Assembly: GCA_027186245.1 (NCBI GenBank)
Contig: CP114483.1
Location: forward strand, 2,676,001-2,740,000
Source: Coriaria nepalensis
Lineage: Eukaryota; Streptophyta; Magnoliopsida; Cucurbitales; Coriariaceae
DNA length: 64,000 nucleotides
Direction of reading: 5' to 3'
Shown here: positions 1 through 11,927 of the stretch, one piece after another
Position numbering within the stretch: the stretch's first letter is position 1
How the letters are laid out: the number at the start of each line of letters is the position of its first letter
The notes under the pieces: generated by a model
Databases searched by the model: none
What the model saw: the letters and a program-made list of their open reading frames with translations, nothing else
Told to the model about the DNA's origin: nothing
Program-made: the position numbers and the translations under genes

Positions 1-843
1 ACTTACATAAATCTTAAACTTTAAATTTATACCGTAAATCTAAACTTAAAACTTAAGACCTAAAATATTAAACTTAAAATTAAAATATTAAATTTAGAAT
101 TAAAATCTTAAATTTAGACTTAATAACTTAAACTTATAATTAAATAATATAAAACATAAATTCAAAACCTTAAAAAAAATTCCGGCTATGATAATTAGGT
201 TATTTTTTAGGTTGAAGGATACAATCTGTATGTTTTGGGAAATGAGAGAAAGAAAAGGTAAGGGAGAAGAAGAAGAGGATATAAGTATAAATTCATTTAT
301 TTATTTATTTATTAAATATAAAATATATAATAAAAGAAATAAAATCATTTAACAAGATAAATAAAAAGAAAATCATTTAACAAATTTTTTTTTCTGACAT
401 AAAGTCATTTAACTAATCATCCCTAATAAATATTGACTCATTGATCAGACTTCCCGAATGCTGCTTCGACTTCTTGCTTTTCGATCTGCTCTGCGGCTGG
501 AATCGGAATATCTGAAGTCTATCAACTAACAAAAACAGGTAATGAGCTGCTTTCAAAGAACATGGAAACTCCAACGACAAACTGTTCTGACTACGGAAGT
601 TAATGTAGGTTGTGGATGAACCGGAAATATTACTATGCTTTCGGAATGCGGCGGCTAAGGTCATCTCGGATCCAAGTAACTTGCTTTGTCTGCATCTGTT
701 TCCTTAATTTTGTGTTGTGTCAGTTTAATGTAGAACGTTTACCATGCTTGTGTCAGTTTATATCAAAGTGGTATTCAGCAGTTGAGCTATAGATGAGATG
801 ATTGATTACCTTAAACTATAGATCAAAACAAGATTCAAACTAC
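1..843. other. Intergenic, no gene recognised
   Basis: Positions 1-180 are a low-complexity run of degenerate TTAAA/TTTAAA words, and 292-316 is an ATTT-type run. A minus-strand frame at 413-664 (83 codons) ends in a basic Ser/Lys-rich stretch but has no splice context or family resemblance I can name. It could be the edge of an unrelated gene or a relic. Confidence 0.5.
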
Positions 844-988
844 TTATAAAAATTGTCTGAATGGCAATACAATTTCTACTCCTGGAATTGTGTTGGCTTG
901 CACTCCCTTTTTTTTCTGCTTAGGTGTTGGTAAACAAGAAAATTTACAAGAAACTCTACTCTTCGTCTTCCTTCTCCTTCCTGGATGA

Positions 989-2556
989 TCAAACTTGAGA
1001 TCTCCTCCTAAGCTCTTGAATCCGAGCCGGGATAGTTGAGTCGAATCTGACATTCTGCGGATTTTCTGCGTAGGCCACATAGTAAGCTGAAACGCATGCT
1101 TGTGGCCAAGCCATTCCAATCCGACACTGAAAGAAAAAGAAACATGAACAATTGTTATCATCAAAGCTGATTCGTTAATTTTAACATGTAAGCAAGTCCA
1201 GGAAAAAGAAACTACATAAATGAAAGCTTAGATCTCTTACCAGGAAGTAGCCAATCAAGAAAGCAAAAATGGTCACTTCTGTAGCATAACTTCTATGTAT
1301 CACAAGAACCCAAATCCCACTTCCTAGGCAGCAAACTGCACCTCCACCAACCCCACAAAGAAAACAGAAAACTCCGGTTAGATCGGAATCGATCAATCCT
1401 TCCAATCCGCCTCTCTTAAACATCTCCCATGTATCAAAAGAAGCTTGAACAAACCCTTTTCCAAACACCCCAACATGAACAAAGCCCCATCTATTTCCAC
1501 GGCTTATAAGGGCTGAAGCAAGACCCGAATAGCAATCCGCGCAAGAAAACATGAACTCATCTGTATCCCCTGCGACCAAATTCATTGCCCGAGCAGACCC
1601 TCGGATTACAGTTAGGAATGGGACGAGCACTGAGCCAATAGAAATACTCCCCATCAGATACCTCATCGTTTCGTAGAAAGCTACAACTGTGTCCATTTCC
1701 AAACCCAACGTGAAATTTAAGTGCTTTATTCTTGAAATTGTAACGAACATTATGTTCTTGATTACTTGCATAGTCCATGCTAGGCTTAGTAGAATTAATG
1801 TAATGAACAGGGCATCTAAGCCAGTTCTTGTGGCCCTAGCTCCTCCAATTCCACCTACCAAGAAAGATGCATAAAGAATGCTTGTAAACATTGATTGACT
1901 GACAAGAAGGTTAGTTTTCGGAGGTGGGAAAGAAGTCGAAACAGATAAAACCCGGATAGCATATTCGAAACGGGGATTGACCCAACAAGCATAGAGGGAT
2001 ACAATGAGAGAAAATACTATAGCAATCACTCCGAGTCCTAAACTTGCTTTAGAGTCTATAGCCACGAGTAGAATCCCGACTGAGCAAGAAAGCAAAGGGC
2101 TAAGCCAGAAGGCTAGCCTGATTGCTTTTGACGGGTTGAAGGCAGTGATCCATTGCCATATGAAGGAAACTAGCCCGGAAATTGCAATTGAAGCTAATAA
2201 TGGAGGATACCATTTTTCCGGGTGGAAGTGATCATGGTGGTGGCTAGATTTTGTTGATATTATGCCTCGGATTGTTAAGACGATCACTAAGATTGTGATT
2301 AAGCACAAGTGCGAGTAGAAGACTACGCGGAAAAGGCAGGGGAGGAGTTTTCCGGGCGCCACTGTGGTGGTTCTGGTCAGAATATTAATGCTTCGCTCTT
2401 CTTCTACCTGAAATGATCATAACATAATTTGATTCAGCTAGAAAGATAACCATCACATGATTCTTGATTAGAGAGAGAGAGAACCTTGACTGTAGGGACC
2501 GTAAAGAGAAGTCTTGAATCGTGAACATGTGAAGTTGTTTGGTGAGAGATATCCAT
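989..2556 (-). CDS. Choline transporter-like (CTL/PNS1 family) membrane protein
   Basis: Three exons on the minus strand: 2556-2485, 2407-1241 and 1126-989, all joined in phase 0 at GT-AG borders, giving 458 residues. The start MDISHQTT is the first ATG; without the first exon the long second exon would have no ATG near its beginning. The protein is very hydrophobic with about ten likely membrane segments. Its end, with YYVAYAENPQNVRFDSTIP at roughly residues 427-445, matches the conserved C-terminus of plant CTL (DUF580/PNS1) proteins. Family members are multi-pass proteins of the plasma membrane, trans-Golgi network or endosomes, linked to choline and lipid trafficking; transport activity of this branch is inferred from the family only. 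It is divergent from EGY2 with a 962-bp spacer. It resembles the shorter Arabidopsis members rather than CTL1/CHER1. Confidence 0.88.
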
Positions 2557-3518
2557 GAATCTTGCCGTGATCTGGTTTGTCAAACTACTTACAAGAGAGG
2601 GATGAGAATAATGGTTATGCTTGTATGTTTTTAGTCAAGGGATTATGTGATTTTTTTTCTATGGAGATAATTCTTGGCCCGCAAGTATCAACAAAAACAA
2701 CTGGAAAATGTTTGAGGAATCGTGTGAACTTGGAACTAACCGTATTATCATAGAATATATTGAGTTGAACTGTCTTTAGTTATTTCATCCGATTGTTGAT
2801 TTATTATCACATGCGGTGGGTGATGTGGCTCTGCTGACGATAGATGATGACGTGGAATAAGGAAGATGTTTGGTCAACTGCTCACTAGTTTTGGTCTTTT
2901 TTAATTTGTTATAATGAAATTGAAGATGGTCAAATTTATTAATGAAAAAAGTTGGTGTAACAAATGTATTGGGTAAAATTTGGTAACTGTGTCTCGTTGA
3001 CTCATCTTTTAGAGTCAAACATCCTTAATTAGAAAAAGATTTTTATAATACGATATTAAATTAAATTTATTATTTAAAATATAAAAATTATATTTTAAAT
3101 ATTTAAAATAATATATCATATTTTATTCGATCAAACTTATCAAAATCGCACAGATTTCTGTCCTAATTAATCATGGTATACCAACGAACTGAAAATTGGG
3201 CCGAACAACACAGATATGGGCCTTGAACCCCAAAAATATTTGGATCTCATCAACCGGGTTTAAGGTAAGCCCATTAAGAGTCGATGAACAGGCTTTTGTT
3301 ATGCCGTTTTTCGGCCCATATTATAACATAAAACAAATAAATAAATAAATAAATAAATAAATATTAATAATAACAGGAAGAAAAACAAATCAAGCGAAGC
3401 CAAACCATAGAATTATCCTTTTCTTGGTTTTGCATTCAGTTTTTCAAAATGCCGCAGTAAACATATAATCAATTCTACGAAGAAGAAGAAGAAGAAGAGA
3501 AGAGGATTTCTGTTTTGG
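2557..3518. promoter_or_regulatory. Divergent intergenic promoter region, CTL-like / EGY2
   Basis: The 962-bp spacer lies between two start codons pointing apart. It is AT-rich around 3030-3130 and contains an (AAAT)n microsatellite at 3335-3362. A GAA-rich run at 3479-3500 sits just before the EGY2 start and is probably 5' UTR. No clear TATA box was assigned on either side. Confidence 0.5.
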
Positions 3519-6500
3519 ATGGGGACGCTTACGAGCTGTAGTCTTAGTTTCAGTGCGGTGAATTTCAAATTCCGGTCGAGTTCAGGTGGCAATGCTGCGC
3601 GGGAAGGGATTGAGCTCAACGGCCTCAAGAGCTCGAGAAATACTTGTTTTCTCTGCTGGGAAAAATCGAAGAGAGAGAGTATACGGCTTTCCTTCAGAGA
3701 TTCTGGTAAGGTTATGTGTCTAAGTGAGAATAACGACGTCGATAATGAGAAAGATAGTGGTGTCAATTTGGCCAAGGATTCAAATACTACGACGGTGACA
3801 ACGGCGGAGGCACCGCGTGATGAGGTTGAGGAGAGACGGAGTAATGAGATTGATACAGAGAAGATGACTCCGCCGTCGATTTCTTCCAGAGTAAGGCCAT
3901 TTCTATTTTCAAGCTTTCTCTACTGAACTTTATTTTTAGTAGATTTTCTGTTTTCACTGGGATTCGAGACACTGCTATCTAATGGAGAGCTAAGTTCTTC
4001 TGGGAATGTGAATTTGACTCAAATTAACTGTGGTTTATGAAGTCTTATGTAACCATTTCACATTGCATTTCAGTGAATATGGTTAGGTCTATTCATTCTT
4101 CTATCTAAGTCCGATGTTTAGAATTTAAATCAACTTATGGTCTATGAAATGGATGGCTTAGGGTCATGCTACAACCACCTAAAGTATGGTGCAGTGCAAT
4201 TCAAGTAAAGTATCAACCTCCATAGTTGGCTTAGAGTTGAACTGTCCATGATTTGATGGCAAAAAGAATGGTTGAAATCTTTTATACGTATTCAATCATC
4301 AGGTATCTAGAAATAGTTGTCTCACTAGAACTGATGTTTTAAAACATTTTCTACCTGCAGCCATCAACTATATTTTCAAATGGACTGGCTTACAACAACT
4401 TCCAGGTTGACTCTTTTAAACTGATGGAACTCCTCGGACCTGAAAAGGTAGATCCTGCAGATGTAAAACTTATTAAAAAAAAACTTTTTGGCTATTCTAC
4501 TTTCTGGGTAACCAAAGAAGAACCGTTTGGAGACCTTGGCGAGGGCATTCTTTTCCTTGGGAATTTAAGGGGACAAAGAGAAGAGGTGTTTTCCAAACTC
4601 CAGAGACAGCTGGTTGAGGTCACTGGTAATAAGTACAACCTTTTTATGGTGGAGGAACCTAATTCAGAAGGTCCAGACCCACGTGGTGGGCCGCGTGTTA
4701 GTTTTGGTTTGTTGCGGAAAGAGGTTTCAGAACCAGGGCCAACCACACTTTGGCAATATGTGATTGCTTTCCTCCTATTCCTTCTAACCATTGGTTCATC
4801 AGTGGAGTTAGGAATTGCATCTCAGGTATCAAACTGACAATACTATTTTGAAATGAGAACATAATTGACAATTTGAAGGGGCAATTTCTGGAGATGCTTT
4901 TCATGTTGGCTATATCACACTTCAATTGCTTATTAGGTCTGTTTTATTCCACAGATTAATCGACTTCCACCAGAAGTGGTGAAATACTTCACCGATTCAA
5001 ATGCCGTTGAACCACCAGATATGGAGCTACTATTCCCATTTGTGGACTCTGCTCTTCCCCTTGCATATGGTGTCTTAGGAGTTCTATTATTTCACGTGAG
5101 TGAAATCTGTCACTGTTTGTTGGTTTTTGCATAGTGATGACTGTTTATTGAAAGTCTTCCCTATTGTAGAAATACAATAGATTGTAGTTTACCTTTTGTC
5201 TTTGTTCTTTACTTTTCACTATATATGTGAAATCTGTCACTGTTTGTTGGTTTTTGCGTAGTGATGACTGTTTATTGAAAGTCTTCCCTATCGTAGAAAT
5301 ATGATAGATTGTAGTTTACCTTTTGTCTTTGTTCTTTACTTTTCACTACATATATCACCAATTTCACTTTTAAGCTAAAGTTATGCTTGCCAATAAAGCT
5401 GACCATTAACCAGATTTAGTATTGTAAGTTCAACTTCACCTATTATGTGTCAGAGTCAATTTGTAAGAAATACAATTATGTTTGCGACACATTCTTAGAT
5501 GTTCAAAGGAAAATTTTCTTCAATATCATTAAGTGTCCCTATTGAAAGTGCATTTCTAATGAGATTTCTATACCTTACACTACAAAATGCCTTTCCCCTC
5601 TTCCCCTTCCCCAGTCCTGTTTGCTTATAGTAGCTCATGTAACTTATGCGTCTTTTCTGGTTCGGTTTATCATTAGTCATGGTTCTTTTGGTTTTTCATG
5701 TTCGTAAATTATCACTTTAATAGTCTATATTAATCTTCCTCTATCAAGCCGTGTTCTTTTCTGTTTTGTTCCATTAGTCAGCCAAAACCTTGTGTGTGAA
5801 GTGCATAACTCATAAATGGAGACTTTCTACTCTCATTTGTTAACATCGTCTTATTTATATAATTTCTTTCTAAATAGAGTTAATTGATGTGCAGGAACTT
5901 GGGCACTTTCTGACTGCTTTTCCAAGGAAAGTAAAACTTAGTATTCCATACTTCATTCCTAATATAACTCTTGGCAGCTTCGGTGCAATCACTCAGGTGA
6001 GTATAAGTGGCATTCATGTATGCAAAATCAATATAAAAAATATTACCATACAGATAAGACATTAATTACCCTAAACATAAAACTGAAATTATATTGATAA
6101 GTCAATCATTATCCTAATTTTATGGTCTCTAACGATCAAGTTATGTAATTCAATTAAAATAATCCTCTGGAGTGCAGATGCTCATTAATATTTAGTTTGT
6201 GTAGTTCAAATCTATTCTTCCTGACCGGAGTACTAAAGTTGACATATCACTCGCGGGGCCTGTTGCTGGTGCTGCACTGTCTTTTTCCATGTTTTCTGTT
6301 GGTCTGCTGCTCTCATCAAATACAGATGGTGCTGGAGACCTGGTTCAGGTTCCAAGCATGCTGTTTCAAGGTTCTCTGCTTCTTGGACTCATCAGTAGAG
6401 CCACTCTTGGCTACGCGTATGTCATATCCTTTGCTTCTACTAATTAATCCAAACACCTGATTACTCACTGTACAGATTATGAAGATATTTTGTAGATACT

Positions 6501-7457
6501 ATTCTATTCAAGTTCAAGTACATATTTCAATATTGTTCTTTCAATTTTTTCTTTTTTATTGACGACAGTCATAGTGAACTTGCAGAGCAATGCATGCTGC
6601 AACCGTTTCAATTCACCCTCTTGTCATCGCTGGCTGGTACTTTATCATTTCGGTACATGTTATTGTATATATAATAATCTGCAAATGCTTACCTACTGCT
6701 TAAGTTAATTTTGCAGGTGTGGTTTAACTACGTCGGCCTTTAACATGCTTCCAGTGGGCTGCCTTGATGGTGGAAGAACCTTGCAGGTACATGGTGGCAA
6801 CTTTTCCTGATTGCTGCTGTTTGTGGACAAAACACTCGAGATGAATTTAAAATCTTGCCTGTATGGCTGCCCGGAAATCTTGACTTGATCCCTTTTGTGT
6901 GTGTTTGCTTTGCCAGGGCGCTTTCGGAAAAGATGCCTTAGTTGGGTTCGGCCTTACAACGTACACGTTACTTGGATTGGGAGTGGTATGCTTCACCTGC
7001 TTGATTATCATCCCTTTGTTAATAAACTGCCCACCACAATATGCTTCTCATACAATCAATGAAGAAGCCCTTTTAGTGTTTTCCCAATCAAGACCATAAT
7101 ATGCGCTGAAATCTCAAATATGTTTATTTTTCTCTTCTCTTTTTAGCTTGGAGGACCTTTATCTCTTCCTTGGGGTCTCTATGTACTGATTTGCCAGGTA
7201 TGCAAATTAATAAAAAAGAATCGTGGGGGCCATTTTACAGTTTATGAAAAATTCGTAGAATTCTGTTTCTAACCCCTATATTGTTTAAATATGTTCAGAG
7301 AACTCCTGAAAAGCCATGCTTAAATGATGTGACAGAAGTTGGAACATGGAGGAAAACAATCGTGATAATGTCCATTTTGCTTGTGGCATTAACACTCCTT
7401 CCTGTTTGGGATGAGCTTGCCGAGGAACTAGGTATTGGTCTTGTTACAACATTTTGA
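3519..7457 (+). CDS. EGY2: Chloroplast S2P-like metalloprotease EGY2
   Basis: Ten exons (3519-3890, 4361-4825, 4955-5095, 5895-5996, 6205-6416, 6586-6636, 6717-6786, 6917-6985, 7147-7197, 7299-7457) give 563 residues, close to Arabidopsis EGY2. The Ser-rich N-terminus fits a plastid transit peptide. The GNLRG motif typical of EGY proteins is near residue 186. The zinc site HELGH is at residues 326-330, split exactly by intron 3, and the second S2P motif NMLPVGCLDGG is at 457-467 with Asp465 as the third ligand. About seven membrane segments fill the C-terminal half. EGY2 is an intramembrane site-2 protease of the thylakoid, linked in Arabidopsis to chloroplast development and plastid gene regulation. 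Both catalytic motifs are intact, so it should be active. Intron 3 carries a recent 127-bp tandem duplication. Confidence 0.95.
5100..5353 (+). repeat. 127-bp tandem duplication inside EGY2 intron 3
   Basis: Two adjacent copies (5100-5226 and 5227-5353) share long identical stretches beginning TGAAATCTGTCACTG and differ by only a few substitutions. The unit starts just after the donor site, so the second copy duplicates intron sequence but not the GT donor context. Confidence 0.9.
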
Positions 7458-8517
7458 TGTGGCCTATTATTGATTATTGTCATAGAACTAGCTCAATTTT
7501 TAACATCCAATAAATTGGAGAGCATAATAAAGAATAATTAATTATATACAGTATATCCAAAATGAGTTTATATATTCGACCGATCGCACCGACCCGTGTT
7601 TATTTACTTATTTATTTTTCGTATTTTACTAGATAATTGTTCTTCCCACAGTTTGAAAATTCTGACCAGAATTAGAAAGAGGCCTCAAGTAACGTATAAG
7701 ATAACTTGTTTCAAACAAAGAATTGGTTTTGACCAGAACAATGTTTTGTTCAATCTATAATTTGTTACTGATAGATTTATGACCTATAGGGCACGAGCTT
7801 TGTAAACAAGTAATGATGGTTACCCAAAAAAGGAAGAACATCGTCACGTTATTTAACATCATTGCATGACACTCATGCATGCATGGCACCTTTCAATGCT
7901 ATTGGAGGAACTTTTGTATGAATATAGCTCATTTACTATTCTCATTTTATTTGTAAGACTGTAGAAATAATGTATGAGTGTCGTTAATACAAGAAATTCT
8001 TGTGCTTCGCATTACCAAACGCCAGTTACATACATATACGTACATATCTCACACTCATCACCCATCACAAGTCTTGTGCCCTTCCTTCCTTACAGCACAT
8101 ATCATAACGTTGTACCAGTCTTTTTTCCTGTAATATTGTTCCCTAATTACTATTAAAAAAATAAAAATAACAATAATAATGAAAAGAAAACCATATTATA
8201 TAGCGATGTGAGGAAAAACGTCACTCCCTTTGCACACGTGCATATGCAGTCACAACAAAATCTCTCATCCAGACTTCCTCTTTAGTCTTCACCAACCATA
8301 ACGCCTCCCTCTCTCTCTCTCACCCCCTTTCACATACATTCATAACACACACAAAGAAGAGATTGCCACATTCTCCCTCAGCCAACTCTTCACGAGACTA
8401 ACGTGCACTTGTGCCATCCTCTTCCCCTATAACAAGCAACCACTCCACCTTACTTAACATACAGTTGCAACATCATTGCCCCAAGTACTAGTACCTCAAT
8501 CAATTGATCATTTACTA
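7458..8517. other. EGY2 3' region and LBD20 promoter/5' UTR
   Basis: No coding frame is convincing here. The stretch 8300-8460 is pyrimidine-rich with CT runs and short CAC/CAA words, typical of a plant 5' UTR. The sequence before 8200 is AT-rich spacer and probably holds the EGY2 terminator and the LBD20 promoter. An ACACGTGCA G-box core lies at about 8234-8242. Confidence 0.45.
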
Positions 8518-9446
8518 ATGGCTGAACCACAAGGACAAGGAAACCGTTGCCCCACGTCCGAACCTCGACGCAAGGGCACTGGAAAACGTGTAGTGGCAGC
8601 AGTGACAGCAATTGAGGGAGATACAGTACTGCAGGCGGCAGATGGGGAGGTGGGGCCTCAAATGGTTAATGCTCCATGTGGGGCGTGCAAATTCTTGAGA
8701 AGGAAGTGCGTAAGTGGGTGCATATTTTCACCTCACTTTGGGTCCGACCAAGGTGCGGCTAGGTTCGCTGCGGTGCATAAGGTGTTCGGTGCGAGTAATG
8801 TATCGAAGCTCTTGTTGCATATACCTGTGAACCGGAGACCTGTTGCTGTGGTGACCATATCTTATGAGGCTCAGGCAAGATTGTCTGACCCGGTTTATGG
8901 TTGCGTCTCTACCATACTCGCTTTACAGCAACAGGTTCGGTTTTTTAAGCTAATCTAGTTTCATATGTTTAGTTTTCAAGAAAATAATGCATAGGCAAAC
9001 AAATTAATCAGGTGGCAACCTTGCAAGCTGAGCTAGCGGTGGTGCAAACGCAACTTATGAACAGTAGAATGGCGTTTACAAATGCAATAAAGAGCTCACA
9101 ACAAGATCATCATCAAGAACACCAAATGGCAGGAATGTTGGGTCAACAGATATTACCGGCGTACTCCAATAACTCCTCCGCCTCGAATAATCTAATCAAT
9201 ATCTCTGCCGTCACCACCACCACCACCACCAACACTACTGCCTTCCCTGCCGCAAACAATTTCAACCTTGCACCAGGTAAAACCACAGCACCACTATCCT
9301 CAGGCCAGAGCTATGAGCCACTTTACCTTAGTTCACATCCTTCGCTCCGTGAAGATCAGGAACAAGAAGATGATGAACAAGAGAGTAGTCACGTTCCTAC
9401 GCCTGCTTGCATGTTCAATAATCATGATTTACTTCACTCTAGGTAA
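8518..9446 (+). CDS. LBD20: LOB-domain transcription factor, LBD20-like
   Basis: Two exons (8518-8934, 9012-9446) give 283 residues. The start is the first ATG in frame, and MAEPQGQGN resembles the LBD20 N-terminus; upstream in-frame sequence has no ATG. The LOB domain begins at residue 54 with the zinc-binding CX2CX6CX3C block (Cys54, Cys57, Cys64, Cys68). It continues with the GAS block ([17 protein letters not shown]) and a leucine-zipper-like coiled coil after [14 protein letters not shown], which the intron splits. The tail is rich in Asn, Thr and acidic residues. This is a class I LBD protein, a plant-specific nuclear DNA-binding factor. The SGCIF and GSDQGAARF wording matches LBD20 better than LBD18 or LBD30. 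In Arabidopsis LBD20 is linked to jasmonate signalling and Fusarium susceptibility; that role here is inference. Confidence 0.93.
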
Positions 9447-10195
9447 TCATCAACAGATCAAGACAACAAGCTGTGCTCCGTATAAGACTTACTTGGAAGT
9501 CAAATAAATGGTTATATGTATGTGTATATATATATATATGCATTTGCTTTTGAATATAACACATATATATAGTACTGTTCAGTAAATTAGAAATTGGACA
9601 TTAGATGTATCATTCTGCACACATATAGTTGATGTAGTGGAAATGTTAAAGAAGATGAAATGAAGCTTTAAGCCATAATGACATGTTCGGTTATCATTAT
9701 GCATATAGAATTAAGAATGGGTGTTAAATAAGTAGAAAATCCATTTTGCAGAATCGATTTTTTCGAAAATGGGTTGAAATTTGGTGGAATAGGCCTTAAA
9801 TTTGTTCCACTGTTTTCCATAAAAATTAATGAAATTATTTTTAGAGAATGAACAAATAAATCATAAATATTCTATAAAAATAACTGGCATTCTTGATTCC
9901 ACGAAATGATACCCAAGCATGTGATGAAACTGTGTTCTATCTTTGAACATCCATGTGTTTAAGGGGGAAAAGAAAGAGACCGAATCTCTTTCTCTAATGC
10001 ATAAATCTGCTAAGATAAGACTGAATCTCTTTCCTTGTTTATGTTTTTCTGTTTTTCTTTTTTTATTTTTTTTCTAAAAAGGCTATTTTACACAATTATT
10101 CTATCATTTGTATACTCTTTTTTTGTTTTTTTCTCGAGAAGGAAACAAAGAACAGGTGAAGGTGTGTTCCCATATATATATATATATATATAGAT
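9447..10195. other. Convergent 3' regions of LBD20 and the cysteine oxidase gene
   Basis: AT-rich spacer with TA dinucleotide runs near 9518-9538 and 10171-10191. No coding frame or RNA gene is seen. Poly(A) signals of both flanking genes probably lie here. Confidence 0.45.
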
Positions 10196-11179
10196 CTAGC
10201 AACTTGTGCTTGTTTCAACAATCTGAGGACCCAAATACTCAATCCCATCCATTTCTGAGTTCTCTGGCATCTCAATATCTTCGAGCCATCCGTAAATCTC
10301 ATGACCATCCCCGTCTTTTACCGCGTCCGTCGTGCCTTCTGCATATAACAAAAGCATTGATTAAGAAAAGTATTATAACAAGATCCGACATGAGCAGATA
10401 CATTAATGTCACTTATCATATTCAATGGTATTTTGATAAATTGAGCTTAATTACCGGAAAATATGGTGTAGGGATAGTCCTTATAGTAGGAGCAGTCTCG
10501 GCCGTCCTCGGTAGAGTAAGGAGGTCCGATCACATCAAGCACAGCACATGGAGTTATGGCTGTGAACGCATGAATATTCCCTCCCGTTGTTGGATACAGT
10601 ACAGAAGTATTACAAGGTGCTGTGAAGATCGAATCAGCCTTCACCCTTGCTAATCTCACTGTAAAACGGGGCTAACCATCATAATGAATCAATCATTTTT
10701 TTTTTAAACATAGAGAGAAACAAATGATAGATAGATGCTTACAATGAGAGGGTGAATTGGAGTCATGAGAATCGACAGGATCAACCCAATCATATGATTT
10801 AATGTGCATTTTTCCTAAAAGAAGCTTGCTAAACACAGTCATTCCGGGATGATTATGTAGCGGTATCACTCCGGTTGCTGGTAGAAAGAAGATACACAAC
10901 TGCATTGGAAAATCGATACGGTTAAAAATTCAAGTGATATTAGAAGTATCAACTTTGAAGCTGTGACACTATGAATGGCTAACTATTGCTTCCTGTTATT
11001 TATGTCTTCAAGCACACGAACTTACCGAAAAATTGTTGCATTTGTAAATGGTAGTGTAGGTAACTCTTGGGGTGGTTTTGAGTTGGATTTTCGGGTTGAA
11101 GAACTGCAAATCACTACTTAGTCCTACATCTTCTGGCTTCATATTGTCTATATACCATCACAACAAGGCATGGAATCAG

Positions 11180-11211
<32 letters not shown>

Positions 11212-11927
11212 CAGTAATCTACAAATATACATGACAAAGAAGAAAACTTCATGTCTTTTCCTTGGATCTTATGTTCGATCACTACCGGAATATTCCAACT
11301 AGAAATTTAGACATGTCTAGTAATTATCTTCATTAAACAAATATTGTAATAATAATTCTCTTCACTAGTAGATCCATAATTGCACATAACACAATATAAA
11401 AAAAAGTCAAATTAAAATAATAAGACAAGAAGGAAGGACCCCCAAAATGGATTTCAATCAAATAATAGTATTTGTTCCCAAAGTGGTTACCCAAAATAGC
11501 ATTTTTCTTTAGTCCCAACATTAAAAGCATGCTAATTTATAGTAATGTTTCAATTTAATATTAACCCAAGAAATCCAACATACATCCCTTTTTCTGGAAA
11601 CAAAACCTGATCTCTGATTGCCAGATTCATACGCCAACTAAAGAACCCCAAAACAGATCTGAAAAACAGAAAAGAAAAGAAAAGAGAAGAGAAACAGAGG
11701 AAGTAAATTAAGGTACCGAGAATGCAGCACAGTTTCTGGACATCAAGAGGCAGAGGAACAGTGCCAACGCCTTTGAAAACATCCCGGCAGGAAACAAAGA
11801 GCTCCTGCAGAGCCCTGGAAACAGCCGGCAAAGGATGCCGTTTCAGCCTTCTACAACTTCTCTTCTTGTTAATGACCCTCTTCACGTTAACATGCCCCCC
11901 ACGTCGCCGGACTACTCCTGCCTCCAT
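10196..11927 (-). CDS. PCO: Plant cysteine oxidase (PCO), oxygen-sensing thiol dioxygenase
   Basis: Five exons on the minus strand (11927-11717, 11147-11026, 10899-10743, 10658-10455, 10338-10196) give 278 residues, near the length of PCO1/PCO2. The fold is the PCO/ADO cupin (PF07847). The iron ligands are visible as PLHNHPG (His126, His128) and GGNIHAF (His193). PCOs use O2 to oxidise N-terminal cysteine of ERF-VII factors, sending them to the Arg/N-degron pathway, so they act as oxygen sensors in nucleus and cytosol. The basic N-terminal stretch ([11 protein letters not shown]) may be a nuclear signal. The PCO1/PCO2 subgroup is hypoxia-induced in Arabidopsis; I assign that subgroup only tentatively. 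All catalytic residues are present. The start is the ATG at 11927-11925. Confidence 0.93.

Noticed and set aside
413..664. Minus-strand 83-codon frame with a basic Ser/Lys end
   Set aside because: No family resemblance, no clear splice sites and no promoter signal; kept only as a remark in the intergenic entry.
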